In this document: positions 22,505 through 33,311 of the stretch, one piece after another
Numbering within the stretch: the stretch's first letter is position 1
Layout: each line of letters opens with the position of its first letter
Source: Ophiocordyceps camponoti-saundersi (nom. inval.)
Taxonomy: Eukaryota > Ascomycota > Sordariomycetes > Hypocreales > Ophiocordycipitaceae
DNA: 46,684 bases
Direction: 5' to 3'
Assembly: GCA_003339415.1 (NCBI GenBank)
Contig: PDHQ01000271.1
Location: 1 to 46,684, forward strand
Notes under the pieces: model-generated
Databases searched by the model: none
What the model saw: the letters and a program-made list of their open reading frames with translations, nothing else
Told to the model about the DNA's origin: nothing
Translations under genes and position numbers: made by a program

Positions 22505-22607
22505 AGGACTTTAGTTAGTTAGTAACTAATTTAGTTTTTAAAAATAAAAACTTTAATAAGTTACTTTAAACTAACTAAAAAAAGATTAAAAAGTTACTAA
22601 TATAGCT

Positions 22608-22784
22608 TTATATTATTACCTTTTAGTTTTATATTATTATATAGCTTATTTAAGTTATAAAAACCTTTTATATAAAATATTTTTAATTTTATAACTTTTT
22701 ACTTTACTTTTTATATTTTTTATTATTACTTTATATACTTAATTAAGTATTTAAATAGCTATCTTTTTTATATATTATATATAA
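22608..22784. other. Spacer between hAT right end and Gypsy-2
   Basis: An AT-rich stretch with no recognised feature. It should be continuous with 33312 onward, because Gypsy-2 inserted between them, and it forms most of the loop of the large gypsy inverted repeat. Confidence 0.45.
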
Positions 22785-22789
22785 AAAAG
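22785..22789. repeat. TSD of Gypsy-2 (AAAAG; right at 33307-33311)
   Basis: AAAAG lies directly outside both LTRs of Gypsy-2. It is short and low in complexity, but it falls exactly at the independently defined LTR edges. Confidence 0.8.
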
Positions 22790-23039
22790 TATAAAAGTCC
22801 TATACTTTTTAATATTTATAAAAAGCTAACTTTATTAATATAAAATAACTTAAGAGGTTTTAAAATATATATAGTATACGCACTTAAGGTTATAGTCTAT
22901 ATATAGCCCGCGCCCGTCCCGCGCGCAGCGTTAACTAATTATATATACTTATATATACCCCGCGCTTATTATATATATAAACTTAACTAAGCACCCCTTA
23001 TATAACTTCGCTATTCGGGCGTAGCTTAAATCTTTTATA
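22790..23039 (-). repeat. 3' LTR of Gypsy-2 (250 bp)
   Basis: The plus strand reads TATAAAAGTCC at the left edge and AAATCTTTTATA at the right edge, the complement of the Gypsy-1 LTR ends. It keeps the GC-rich block (about 22903-22930). Confidence 0.9.
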
Positions 23040-24699
23040 TACCTTATCGCTTTAAGAAAAAAGTATTTCCGGCCGCGGTATATATATATATAAGGTATAA
23101 GTTAAAATACCCCTTATATAAAAAATTTTTCTTTCTTTTTTTTTTCTTCTTAAGCTAGTTATATTATTTTCCCTCGCTAAGTAAATATTTCCCTAAGCTT
23201 TATATTTTATTATTTTACTATTATATTCTTATAAGTTTTTTTTTCTATTATTATTATTATCTAAGCTTTTTATAGCTATTTTTTTTTTATTTATTATTAT
23301 TATTTTTTAAACTTTTTATATTTATTAAGTTATTATAATACCGCTTTAATATATTATTTAATTAGCTATAATTATTATCTTATATAATAAGTAGCTATAT
23401 TATAAAAGGGGATTTAAATAATAAAAATATCGCTATATTATAAAAAGTAGAATATTGATATACTCCCTATATCTAAGACTTTTATAATAGTTATAATATT
23501 AACTATTAACGCGGTTATAAGATAGCTTATAAAATATATAAATAGTAGCGAAAATAATACTTTTAAGAAAAATATTTTTTTATTATAAATATATACTTAT
23601 AGCGGGCTATTTATAACTTATAAATAATAGTTAGGGAAAGATAAGCTATTACTTTACTTACTCGCCCCCGCGCTAAAAAAGTATTTAGCTAATACGCCTA
23701 GCTTACGCTAAAGTTTCTTACTTACGTTAATTACTTATAAACTATATTAGCTATTATTTATATTATACTACGCTTAATAACTAACCTTTACGCCCTTTTT
23801 ACGCTTAAGTAATAATAGTTTTTTACGCTTATCCTTATTATTAATAATATAATTACTATACCTACTTTATATACCCTAACTTATAGTATATTCTTAGTAA
23901 TAATATAATATTAATAATAATAATAGTAATAATAGAGCGCCTTTATTATTAGCTTTAACTTTTTTACCTTATAATATAAAGCGTTTTTTAATAATAAAAG
24001 GAATAATAGCGATAGATTTTTAAATAATAGTAGAATAAATAAGCTACCTAAATTATAAACCGCTAAGTAAATATTAACGCGCGGAAGTAAGAGAATAAAA
24101 AAAAATAATATTTTTTATTAAATAGTTATAGCGCTAATTAATTTATATAATATACTAAGCTTACCTACTACCTTACTATATATTATTTTTACTAACTTAT
24201 ATATATTACTTAGCTTTTAATTATTTAATATTTCTACGTAATATTTATTCTCCTTTTTTACTATATATTAGTAAAGTAGGTTTACGCTAGCGCTTATATA
24301 TAGCGCGCGTAGCTTAGGAGCGGGATAAGTAAGACTCCTATTATTAATATTATATTAAATATTCTCCTAGCTTTAAGATATACTTTCCCCCGCTTAGGGA
24401 TATATTTATTATAAGTTAATATTAGCGCTAAGCTATAATTAGCGTTATAATAGTCTCCTAAATTACTTAATTAGAATAAAAGATTATAAGAAAAAAGCGG
24501 AGAAAATAAATATTAACTTAAAGCTAATATAAGGAGAGAGAAAAAGTAAATAAATAAAGAATAAAGGGGAATAAGAGGTAAGGGGGTAATATTATATTTA
24601 TATAATAAAGGGGGAAAATTACTTAAAGGGGATAATTAGCTATAAGAAGCGCTTAAATAAATATATAATTAAGTTTACTTTAAGCTATTATAAAAGCGT

Positions 24700-26086
24700 A
24701 TATCTTTTTATATAAACTTAAAATAGTTTAATATTATATAATATTTAAAGCTATTAAGTAGCTTTTAAGTTAAAATAATATAACTTTTTTATTTTATAAG
24801 GATAAGTTAATAAGGTATTTTACCTTATAAGCGCTAACTTTTAGTATTCTTTATAGCGAGAATTTCCTTAACTTTATACTTATTAAAAAATAAGTTATTA
24901 TAAAAAAAATAAAGGAGGGGATCTAGTTAGAAGTTAGTAAGTAACTAAAATAATAAAAGGTTACTAATAATATATTTAATAAGGTTAATATAAAAAGTAA
25001 AGTAAATATTAAGTAGTATATTAAAAATAATAGTAAGCGGCGTTAGTATAGCTATTACCTTATATTTACTTTTAAGGTAATTAAGCTTCTAAGATAAATA
25101 GTTAAATTATATATAAGTAAGGTTAAGCTATATAAAATTACTAATTTAAAACTATTTTATAAGTTAGTAAAATTTATTTAAGGAGTCCTATTATTATTAC
25201 TAAGCTTAAGCGATAAAAGCTTATATTAGTTTAACGCTATTATAAAGGAAATAAGTAAACGTTACGGCCTAGCTTTTTAGGGAAAAGATAGGGGCAGCTA
25301 CTTTTACTAGCTAATTAAGAAAAATAATATTAAAGCTATAAAATAAGTAGTTAAGATTAATATCTATTATAAATAAGTCCTAATTATTTAAGGTAAGCTA
25401 GTAAGTAAGTAAATAGCGTAGTTAGTTAAATTATAAGAAGGAGATTATATAATAGAGAATAGCTTATATTTTTTAGTTTATATACTTTATACCCCTATTA
25501 GTTTAGGGGTAATATATTATAGAAAATAGCTTTTTTACCTTAGTAAGATAATAAAAGGTAAATTAAAAATAGCTTATTTAATTAAAATTATAATTAGAAA
25601 TTAACTTATAAGGGAAGCTATAAAACCGCTATTAGTATTAAATAAAGCGCTTAGTATATTCTTTAATATTTATAAATATTATAGCTTTAAGCTAAATATA
25701 TTTTAATAAGTAATTTATAATAATTATTAAGAAATAAAGCTAGGACTTTAAGGCGGCGGGTAGCTTAGTTATAAAATTTATAAAAAAGGTTATTTAGAAC
25801 TATTTAAAAGGAGGTAGTAGCTAGAGTAACTCTTAATAGCGCTAATAATTAAGGTAGTCTCTATAATAATAATAATTATAAATAAAATATATTATATTTA
25901 TAAATATATTATTTTAGTAAAACTTATATTAAAAAAATATAAAAGTAATATTTTTATTAAAGTATTTTACTATAAGAGAATTATAAGTTTATTAGATAAA
26001 TATAATAGTTAAGAGTTTTTATTTAGAAACTTAAAAATAGCTTTAGAATTATAGCTATTTATAAGTAAAGATAAAATAATCCGTAA
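24700..26086 (-). pseudogene. Gypsy-2 pol relic, 3' part (integrase, chromodomain)
   Basis: Reverse-complement counterpart of 19190-20600 in Gypsy-1. The chromodomain equivalent lies at about 24730-24880, and the integrase catalytic region is near 25740-25780. It is cut at 26086 by LARD-B. Joining 26086 to 29695 restores the order found around 19190 in Gypsy-1, just upstream of the integrase zinc-binding segment. Confidence 0.8.
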
Positions 26087-26091
26087 CTTAC
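26087..26091. repeat. TSD of LARD-B (CTTAC; right at 29690-29694)
   Basis: CTTAC directly abuts both LTR ends. Gypsy-1 carries the single uninterrupted equivalent near 19190-19205 (TACTTATAAGTAAGTTATAAA, reverse complement), confirming that LARD-B is the later insertion. Confidence 0.92.
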
Positions 26092-26596
26092 TATTAGAAT
26101 ATATATATCGCTAGCTACTTAGGAACATAATACGCGTTAAATATACGTAGCACGCGTTATAGAGATAACTATCTTTATATAAATAAAATAGGAGGTTAGG
26201 GATATATATAAAGAGAAGTCGAACTTAAGATAATACCGATCCGAGATTAGTATAATATTAATATAATATACGAAGTTAATATAGGAGGAGGATAAGGAGG
26301 TAGTTAGTAGGAGGAGGAACGTATATATAATATACTTACTTTTTTATATTTTTTAAAAAAAAATAAGTTATAAGTAAAGTTATTATTTAATCTTTTATAA
26401 CTTTATTAGCTAGAGTATATTATATAGTAAACGTAATATTCCTATAAGTTATATAATTTAGATAAGTTACCCGAATTTTATTATCTAAGTTAATATAATA
26501 TATATTCTAAGTTTAATTTATTATTATCTTTATTATAAGAAGTTTATAATATAACTCTAGCTACCTATTTAGCTTAAAAAGGATACCTAACTAATA
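26092..26596 (+). repeat. 5' LTR of LARD-B (505 bp)
   Basis: Begins TATTAGAATATATATATCGC and ends CTAACTAATA. It is alignable with 29182-29689 and with the reverse complement of 3096-3603. Purine-rich GGAGGAG words occur at about 26283-26320. Confidence 0.92.
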
Positions 26597-26600
26597 TTAA

Positions 26601-26613
26601 TTAGTAATAGAGC
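26601..26613 (+). other. Primer-binding site of LARD-B
   Basis: TTAGTAATAGAGC lies four bases inside the 5' LTR. With TG and CA restored it becomes TTGGTAACAGAGC, the pattern of Ty1/copia primer-binding sites. It supports a plus-strand orientation. Confidence 0.7.
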
Positions 26614-28075
26614 TAAGTTATATCGTAGACTTAATTACCTTTTATTACTTAAAACTTAGTTAATTAACGTAAGCTAAAATACTAGCTTTATTATTATTTA
26701 ACCTTAGTTTAGATTAAAAATAGAAAAATAATTTAAATAGTAAATATTTATTAAAATACTAACTCCTAGGAAACTATAATTATTATTTTAATAATATATA
26801 AATATATTTTAACTAGTATTTAGTTAGTAATTTAATAATTCGGATATCTTAGTACTTAGCGATAACTTATTATAAGTTAATATTATCTATTTTTTCTTCT
26901 TTTTACTTTTAGTCTAGGATTTTTAAAAACTTATTTCGATTTTAACTTAAAATCCTATTAACTTTAAATTAATTTTAATAATTACTTTATAACTATTATT
27001 TATTAAGCTTTTATAAGTTTAATATTAGAAATCTCTTATAATTAAGTTAATTTAATAATATATAAGAGATAAAAATAATAAAAGATAAAAATAATAAAAA
27101 AAGAAAAAGTAAAATCCTTAAAATTAGAGTCCTTACCCCCTACTCTTAACGCGGATATTTAAGAAAGCGTAACGCGTAATAATCGCGTAAAGCTAGCTAA
27201 GTAATATTACTATATTAGTAATATTAGTTAGATATTAACTTAAATATAAATAAGGATTAAATTATTATTAAACTTACTTTAGTATACTAATTCTTATATA
27301 AAAGTATATTATCGCTTATAAATATAATAAAAGCTTATATAAAAATAATAATAGTTAAGATAGTTTATTAAGTTAATATTAATTTATATAAAATTAAGTT
27401 TTAATAAGCTATATATATATTATCGTATTAGATACCTTTTTTAATATATTAATAATAAGCGGTTACTAATTAAAAAACTTATTCCTAATAAGTATTAATT
27501 TTTAACTTTTACTTATTTATATAGCTAATATAATTTTAATATAGGGGTACTTTTTTAATATCGCCGCGCTTAATATTATCGCGCTATACTTAAGATAATA
27601 GCGTAAGCGGCGGCGGGGATATAAAAAGATTACGCTTAGTAAATTATACTTAATAAGGCGTAATAAGCGTTATTATTAGCATAAGCGATAATATTTATAA
27701 GCGTAGGCGAAAAATAATTATAGATATTATAAAAGGAGCTTATAAGGGGCGCGTAAAGGAGATAGGAGTAAGATACGCGTAATATATATTCGAAGCTAAG
27801 TTTAGAGTATATTAGAAACTAAGTTAATCTTAACTTATAGCTAATATAAATTAGAGCTAGAATTAATATACTTTTACGCTATTAGCGAATTAAAGCTTTA
27901 AAAATATCGTTATTATTAATATTATTCTCGGACTTAGGATTTAAAATAATAATTTAATAATTATATAAAGTAGTAAGTATATAAGGGGGCGGTCCTAATA
28001 TATAATAGATTTTAAGTTAAGGTTAGTAAAAGCTTATTATAATATTAACTTAAGATTAACTTAAATTTACTTTCT

Positions 28076-28080
<5 letters not shown>
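26614..28080 (+). other. LARD-B internal region, left part
   Basis: Shared with LARD-A (reverse complement of about 85-1405 plus 2970-3077). Read in all frames by eye, it gives no gag, protease or reverse transcriptase motif. The stretches near 27170-27200 and 27570-27780 are GC-richer. It probably represents non-coding filler of a non-autonomous element. Confidence 0.55.

Positions 28081-28132
<52 letters not shown>
28081..28132. repeat. (ATA)n microsatellite inside LARD-B
   Basis: About 17 ATA units, located at the same internal position as the (TTA)n of LARD-A at 1-82 (complementary strand). It is therefore a fixed component of this element family. Confidence 0.92.
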
Positions 28133-28134
<2 letters not shown>

Positions 28135-29181
28135 GTAAAAGGAAAAGGAAAAGAATAAATAGCTTAAGCGCGGGGTAATCTATAAGTAAGGTGCTAAGTT
28201 ACTAATTTACCCCGCTAAATAAAGTATATATTTACCTCTCTTATAAGTAATATATTAGTATATACTAACCTCTTTTATAAATATAAGAGGTATATACCTT
28301 CTAAGTATAAATACCCCCCCCCCCTTTTTCTAAAAATTTTTTTTCCTCCCTTTTTTATAATTACCTTAGTCTTTCTTATCTATTTTTCGTAGATAACTTA
28401 GCGAAAGTTTACTAAGTATCGCGTTCTTTATTTAGTATACTATATTATATTTATTCTCCGTTTCTCTAATCTTTAGATTAGAAAGAGAATATTACTAAGG
28501 GATTATAATACCCTTAGGGTTAAGAATTACGCTACCCTAAAGGTATTATAATATAAAGACTATAATAACCTAGTAAAATTATAAATATTACGGTATAAGA
28601 ACGCTTAGTATTATAAGAAAGAGATAACCTTTACTAGCTACGGGGGTTTATTAGTTAATAGGGGAGATTCTCCTTTACGCGGCTAGTATTTACTAAGGGT
28701 CTTTAAAATAAAAGGCCCCGGTAATATCCCTATAGCTAGCTTATATTATATTTAAAAGAGTTACTTACTAATCTCTTAGTTTAAAAATAACTAAGCTAAG
28801 GGACTAGCTTATAGCGGCGGCTAATAATATATAGCGTTAAGCTTTATATTAATAATAATATATAGCGTTAAGTTTACTACCTAAACCTTATTTATTATTT
28901 ACGAAATATAAATAATAGGGAGATATAATATATAGCTTAACGTATACTATTTTAGAAAATTATATTAGAATTATTAAGAAATATATTAAATATTAGTATA
29001 ATATTAACTTAAGTTTATCTATAAATTAGTAAAGTAAGGGTATCTACTAGTCCTAAACTATATAAGTCCTTAAAAATAGAGAAATAATTCGATTTATAAA
29101 AGCTATTAAAAAAACCTAATTATATCTAGATTACTTACTTAATAAATATATATTCCTAACTATAAAAAAAAAAGCTACTAA
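28133..29181 (+). other. LARD-B internal region, right part
   Basis: Contains a homopolymer C run followed by T-rich sequence (about 28312-28355) and then about 850 bp with GC-richer, possibly once-coding sequence (28440-28760). One plus-strand frame gives a Gln/Leu-rich reading if stops are Gln, but no family was recognised. The corresponding part of LARD-A lies outside the window, so it is unclear whether this belongs to the element or is a further insert. An A-run at about 29164-29173 may be the polypurine tract remnant. Confidence 0.4.
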
Positions 29182-29689
29182 TATTAGAATATATATATCG
29201 CTAGCTACTTAGGAATATAATACGTATTAAATACGCGTAGTATACGTTATAGAGATAACTATCTTTATATAAATAAAGTAAAAAGTTAGGGATATATATA
29301 AAGAAAAGTCGAATTTAAGATAATACTAATCTAAGATTAATATAATATTAATATAATATACGAAATTAATATAAGAGGAGGATAAGGAGGTAATTAGTAG
29401 GAGGAGGAATATATATATAATATACTTATTTTTCTATATTTTTTAAGAGAAAAATAAGTTATAAGTAAAGTTATTATTTAATCTTTTATAACTCTATTAG
29501 CTAGAGTATATTATATAGTAAACGTAATATTCCTATACGCTATATAATTTAAATAAGTTACCCGAACCTTATTATCTAAGTTAATATAATATATATATTC
29601 TAAGTTTAATCTATTACTATCTCTACTACGAGAAGTTTATAATATAACTTTAGCTACTTATTCGGCTTAGGAAGGATGCTTAACCGACA
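29182..29689 (+). repeat. 3' LTR of LARD-B (508 bp)
   Basis: Alignable with the 5' LTR over its full length. It ends TTAACCGACA with an intact CA terminus, one of the few CA dinucleotides left, followed by the TSD CTTAC. This intact terminus confirms the ancestral TG...CA form. Confidence 0.92.
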
Positions 29690-29694
29690 CTTAC

Positions 29695-32300
29695 TTATAA
29701 GTACTTATTTTTAGTAGAAACTTTTAAGCGCCTAACTAAACCGCTTAGTAGCGTATATAATAAAGGGAATTAGTATAAAGAGCTATTAACTAAAAGTCTT
29801 ATAAGGTTTTATTATAAAAAGGGGCTAAGGTATTTTAAATAAAAAGTATAGCTATAAAGAACTAAAATAAGGCTAAGCTAAATTAAACTAGCTATAATTT
29901 AAAAAAGTAAATAGATATAAGCTATATAATCTAACTAAAGCGCTCCTTTATCTTATAGCGATCTTATTCTTACTAGGAGAGTATGTTAAGCTATAACGCC
30001 TATGCGCTAAAATAGTACTAAAGGCGGAAGTTAAAAAAGGTAAATATCTTAGCTTAACGCGCTTAATATTCCGTTATAGCCTTAAGTATAATAAAATACT
30101 TTAAGGCCTTATAATTTATAAAAATAAAGAATAGCTATATAATTTTATATAATTTAGTAAATTACGCTTTAAAGTAAGAAATAATAGCGAGAAGTTTTTT
30201 ATTATAAATTATATAGTTTTATTTTATAAGTAAAAGTTTCTTAAAATAATATATAATAAGCTAAAAAATATAGTCTAAGCTAAACTAGGAAAGGTACTTA
30301 CTAATAGCTTTATTAAAATAGTTAGCTTTAATAATAATATTATAATTTAGATTTTACTAAGTAAAGATAAGAGTAAAGATAAACGCGGACTTAAGCGTAT
30401 AAAAAATAAGCTAGTACTTATTAGTTTAGTAAAAAAGCGCGCTATATTTTATAAGCTTAACTAAAGGGGCTATAAAGTCTAAAAAGTAAGGTATAAAGTT
30501 ATAATAAAAATTAGCAAACTTAAGAAAACTATATATATTTTAAATATAAGTTAGCGCTTTTTATTTTAAAATTATAAAAACTTTAGTAAAGTCTAGCTAT
30601 ATTTCTTTACTAGCGTAAATAATAAACCTTAAGTATTTTACCTTATAAATAGTAAAGTTATACTTATTAAAATTAAAGAAAAGCTTAGCTTAATAAAAAT
30701 ATAAAAATATAATATATATTTAATACTAATAATTAGAATAAGAACCTCCTAAATAGATAAGAATATTATCTAAGTATACTATAATAAAATCTCTTAAAAA
30801 GTTACTAAGGGTAATATTAATATAACGCTAAAATATAGCAGGCGCTCTTATAAAGCTAAAAAGGTAAATAAAGTATTCGAATAGATTAAACTAAGTATAA
30901 AAAGCTAGAAAATATTCCTTACCTTTTATAATATAAAGCTTATAAAAGGTAATATAAATATTAAGTTTTATAAACTAGTAAGTACTTAAAAAGCTACGGA
31001 GTATCTCCTTAATAAGCGGGAGAGGATAATAATCTTACTTTATTACCTTATTTAAAGCGCGATAATTAATATAAAAGCGCTACCCGCCTCCTAGCTTCTT
31101 TATAAGTAAGATAAAGGCGGCTATAGATAATAAGCTAGCGTAGATTTATCTTTTATCTATTAAATTAATAATTTATTTCTAAATTTTAAGAAAATACTTA
31201 TAAGGTATATTATAAAGTAAGCCTTAAGGTAAAAAGGGTAAGGAATTATTAAGTTTTAAGTAAAGTTAGATATAGTAGTTATAATTACCGCGGTAAGGGG
31301 GCAAAACGCTAGCTTTCTCCTTATTAAATAAGTTAGTAAAATCTAATATTTTAAAAAATAAGAAAGGGCTTATAGTTAAGGTAAAAGTTATAATATATAA
31401 AATATAAAAGATATCTTATAAGCTAATAGTAAGGAATTAGTAACTAATACGCTATTAGGATTTATAATAAATAAGAGCTATAAATATAAAGCTAAAAATA
31501 GCTATAATAAGGTAAGTAACTTACTAAGATTTAAAGTATAAGATAACTAATTTATTAGTAAAGTAAACTATAATTTCCTACTTACTAAGATATAGTAAGA
31601 TATTATTACGCGCTATTTAAAATAAGCTAAAAATTAAGTCCTAAGTAAAGCTTAGGATTATATATACTATTATAAGTAATTATTAGCTATTAATATTAGC
31701 TATAAAGTAGATAAGGTAGCGGATAAATAAGTATAGCTTAAAGTATATACGCTATTAGTAATATATTTATATAATAATATAAATTACTTATAAGCGAGAA
31801 AGGAGAATTTATTTAAGCTAATAGCGCTATATAAAAGATTCGCTTATAATAGCGTAATAATTATAGCTACTATCTACTTACGTAATAATAAAAAAAGTAA
31901 AATTTATAAATATAAGAAAAAGGAGGGGAGGTAAGTTTATATTCTAACTAATATTTATAAAGTAATTATTTAGTATTTTATAAGTAATATTATTATAAAA
32001 GTCCTCCCTTTATAAGAAACTTAGTATAGGGGGGATTTATTTCCTTAATTTAAGGCGGGGTTCTCCTCCTTTTTTATAATATCTATAAAATAAACTAAAG
32101 AGGCCGGTAAAGGAGAATTAAGCTTATACTCGCGCGAGAAATAGCTAATACTATTATAATAGAGGTAGCGGCCCTTAGCGCGCCGCTTTATAATTTTATT
32201 ATTACTAGCTTTAGTTACTTAACGATAGGTTTTACCGCTATAGCTATTTTAGCCTTAAGAGGGGGGGCTACTACGTTTATTAAAGCGCGGCTAGGTGCTA
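29695..32300 (-). pseudogene. Gypsy-2 gag and pol relic, 5' part (gag, RT, RNase H)
   Basis: Reverse-complement counterpart of about 16600-19190 in Gypsy-1. The reverse transcriptase active-site block reads VYLDNILIYLGGS on the minus strand at about 30745-30785. The gag CCHC knuckle is at about 32121-32174. The protein product would have been the same as that of Gypsy-1. All stops are TAA/TAG. Confidence 0.85.
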
Positions 32301-33056
32301 GTTTAATATATATTAGTTATTAAGGTATCTTAGGATAGCTTAGAAGCGGAAGGTAAAAGCGTTTAGCCTTTATTTTTAAAGTAAAAAAACTTAATATTTA
32401 TAATAATAATACGGATCTTAGTAATAGCGATAATATACTTAGTTAGGGGAATATTATACTTTATATAATATTAGCGAAAAGCTAGTATAAGGGTATAATA
32501 GAGGCGTATAACTTTAATCTTATTAGCTTATTTAGTATTATTTACTAAAATAAGCTTAGCTTTAAAGTAAATAAAGAAATTAAAAAAAACTTAGAAGCGC
32601 CTTATATAAAGTATTTAAGCTTTATTATAACTATCTAATATTAGTATAAGTTAGTAAATATAATATTTAAGTAACTTAGAAAATAATTAAGGTTATATTT
32701 ATACTTAGTACTTTACTTAAAAAATAAGGCTACCTTAGCCTAAACTATAAAAGATAGGTATTAATATAGAAATACTTATTAGTTATAAGTAATACTAATA
32801 AAAGCCTAGTTTACTTATAGCTTATAAAATATAAGGGAGCGTTATATTAGAAAAAGGTCCTTATTACTATTAAATAGCGATCTAAAAAGTAATAGCTTAT
32901 AGTAAGGTTACGATTACTATTATTTAAGGAGCTATATAAATTAGTACTATTAGCGTATAAAGCTTTAAAGCTTCGTAATAGTAGCTTACTACTCCGAAAG
33001 CTAGGCGATAATAGCTTATTAAATATTAAGGTTATCTATAGTTAAAATTATTCTAT

Positions 33057-33306
33057 TATAAAGGTCCTATACTCCTTAATATTTATAAAAAGCTAACTTT
33101 ATTAATATAGAATAATTTAAGAGGTTCTAGGGTATATATAATATATATACTTAAGGTTATAGTTTATATATAGCCCGCGCCTATCCTGCGCGCGGCGCTA
33201 ACTAATCGTATATACTTATATATACCCTGCGCTTATTATACGCGTAAACTTAACTAAGCACTCCTTACGTAACTTAGCTATTCGGGCGTAGCCTAAATCT
33301 TTTATA
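33057..33306 (-). repeat. 5' LTR of Gypsy-2 (250 bp)
   Basis: The left edge reads TATAAAGGTCC and the right edge AAATCTTTTATA. Same length and structure as the other three LTRs of the family. It retains TGCGCGCGG near 33187, so RIP is slightly less complete here. Confidence 0.92.
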
Positions 33307-33311
33307 AAAAG

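Larger units (their letters stand above)
11922..22600 (-). mobile_element. Probable hAT DNA transposon, split by two inserts
   Basis: A minus-strand hAT transposase relic is enclosed by end regions crowded with TTAGTTAGT-type words in both orientations (11926-12100, 15495-15577 and 22510-22590). Near-duplicate 8-mers TTATAGCT (11914-11921) and ATATAGCT (22600-22607) fit the 8-bp duplication made by hAT elements, with one mismatch. Inside lie LINE copy 4 and Gypsy-1. Subtracting them leaves about 3.1 kb, a normal length for this superfamily. Gypsy-1 entered the right terminal region. Exact terminal inverted repeats could not be fixed because RIP has altered both ends. Confidence 0.6.
26092..29689 (+). 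mobile_element. LARD-B: complete non-autonomous copia-type LTR element
   Basis: A 3,598-bp insertion inside Gypsy-2 with LTRs of 505 and 508 bp, a CTTAC TSD, a copia-type primer-binding site and an A-rich run just before the 3' LTR. The internal region is only about 2.6 kb, shorter than an autonomous copia element (usually about 4 kb), and no pol motif was recognised. It contains an internal (ATA)n microsatellite at the same place as in LARD-A. It is the youngest insertion in the Gypsy-2 stack, yet it too is depleted of CA and TG. Confidence 0.88.
22790..33306 (-). mobile_element. Gypsy-2: full-length Ty3/gypsy relic carrying LARD-B
   Basis: Minus-strand copy of the Gypsy-1 family with 250-bp LTRs at both ends and an AAAAG TSD. 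The total of 10,517 bp includes LARD-B (26092-29689 plus one 5-bp duplication). The remaining 6,914 bp matches the 6,922 bp of Gypsy-1. On the minus strand the order is 5' LTR (33057-33306), gag, pol, chromodomain, 3' non-coding region and 3' LTR (22790-23039). It lies tail to tail with Gypsy-1. Confidence 0.92.

Noticed and set aside
26092..29689. The two 500-bp repeats as independent solo LTRs in Gypsy-2.
   Set aside because: They share one TSD pair (CTTAC) at the outer edges only, and a primer-binding site follows the first, so they belong to a single element.
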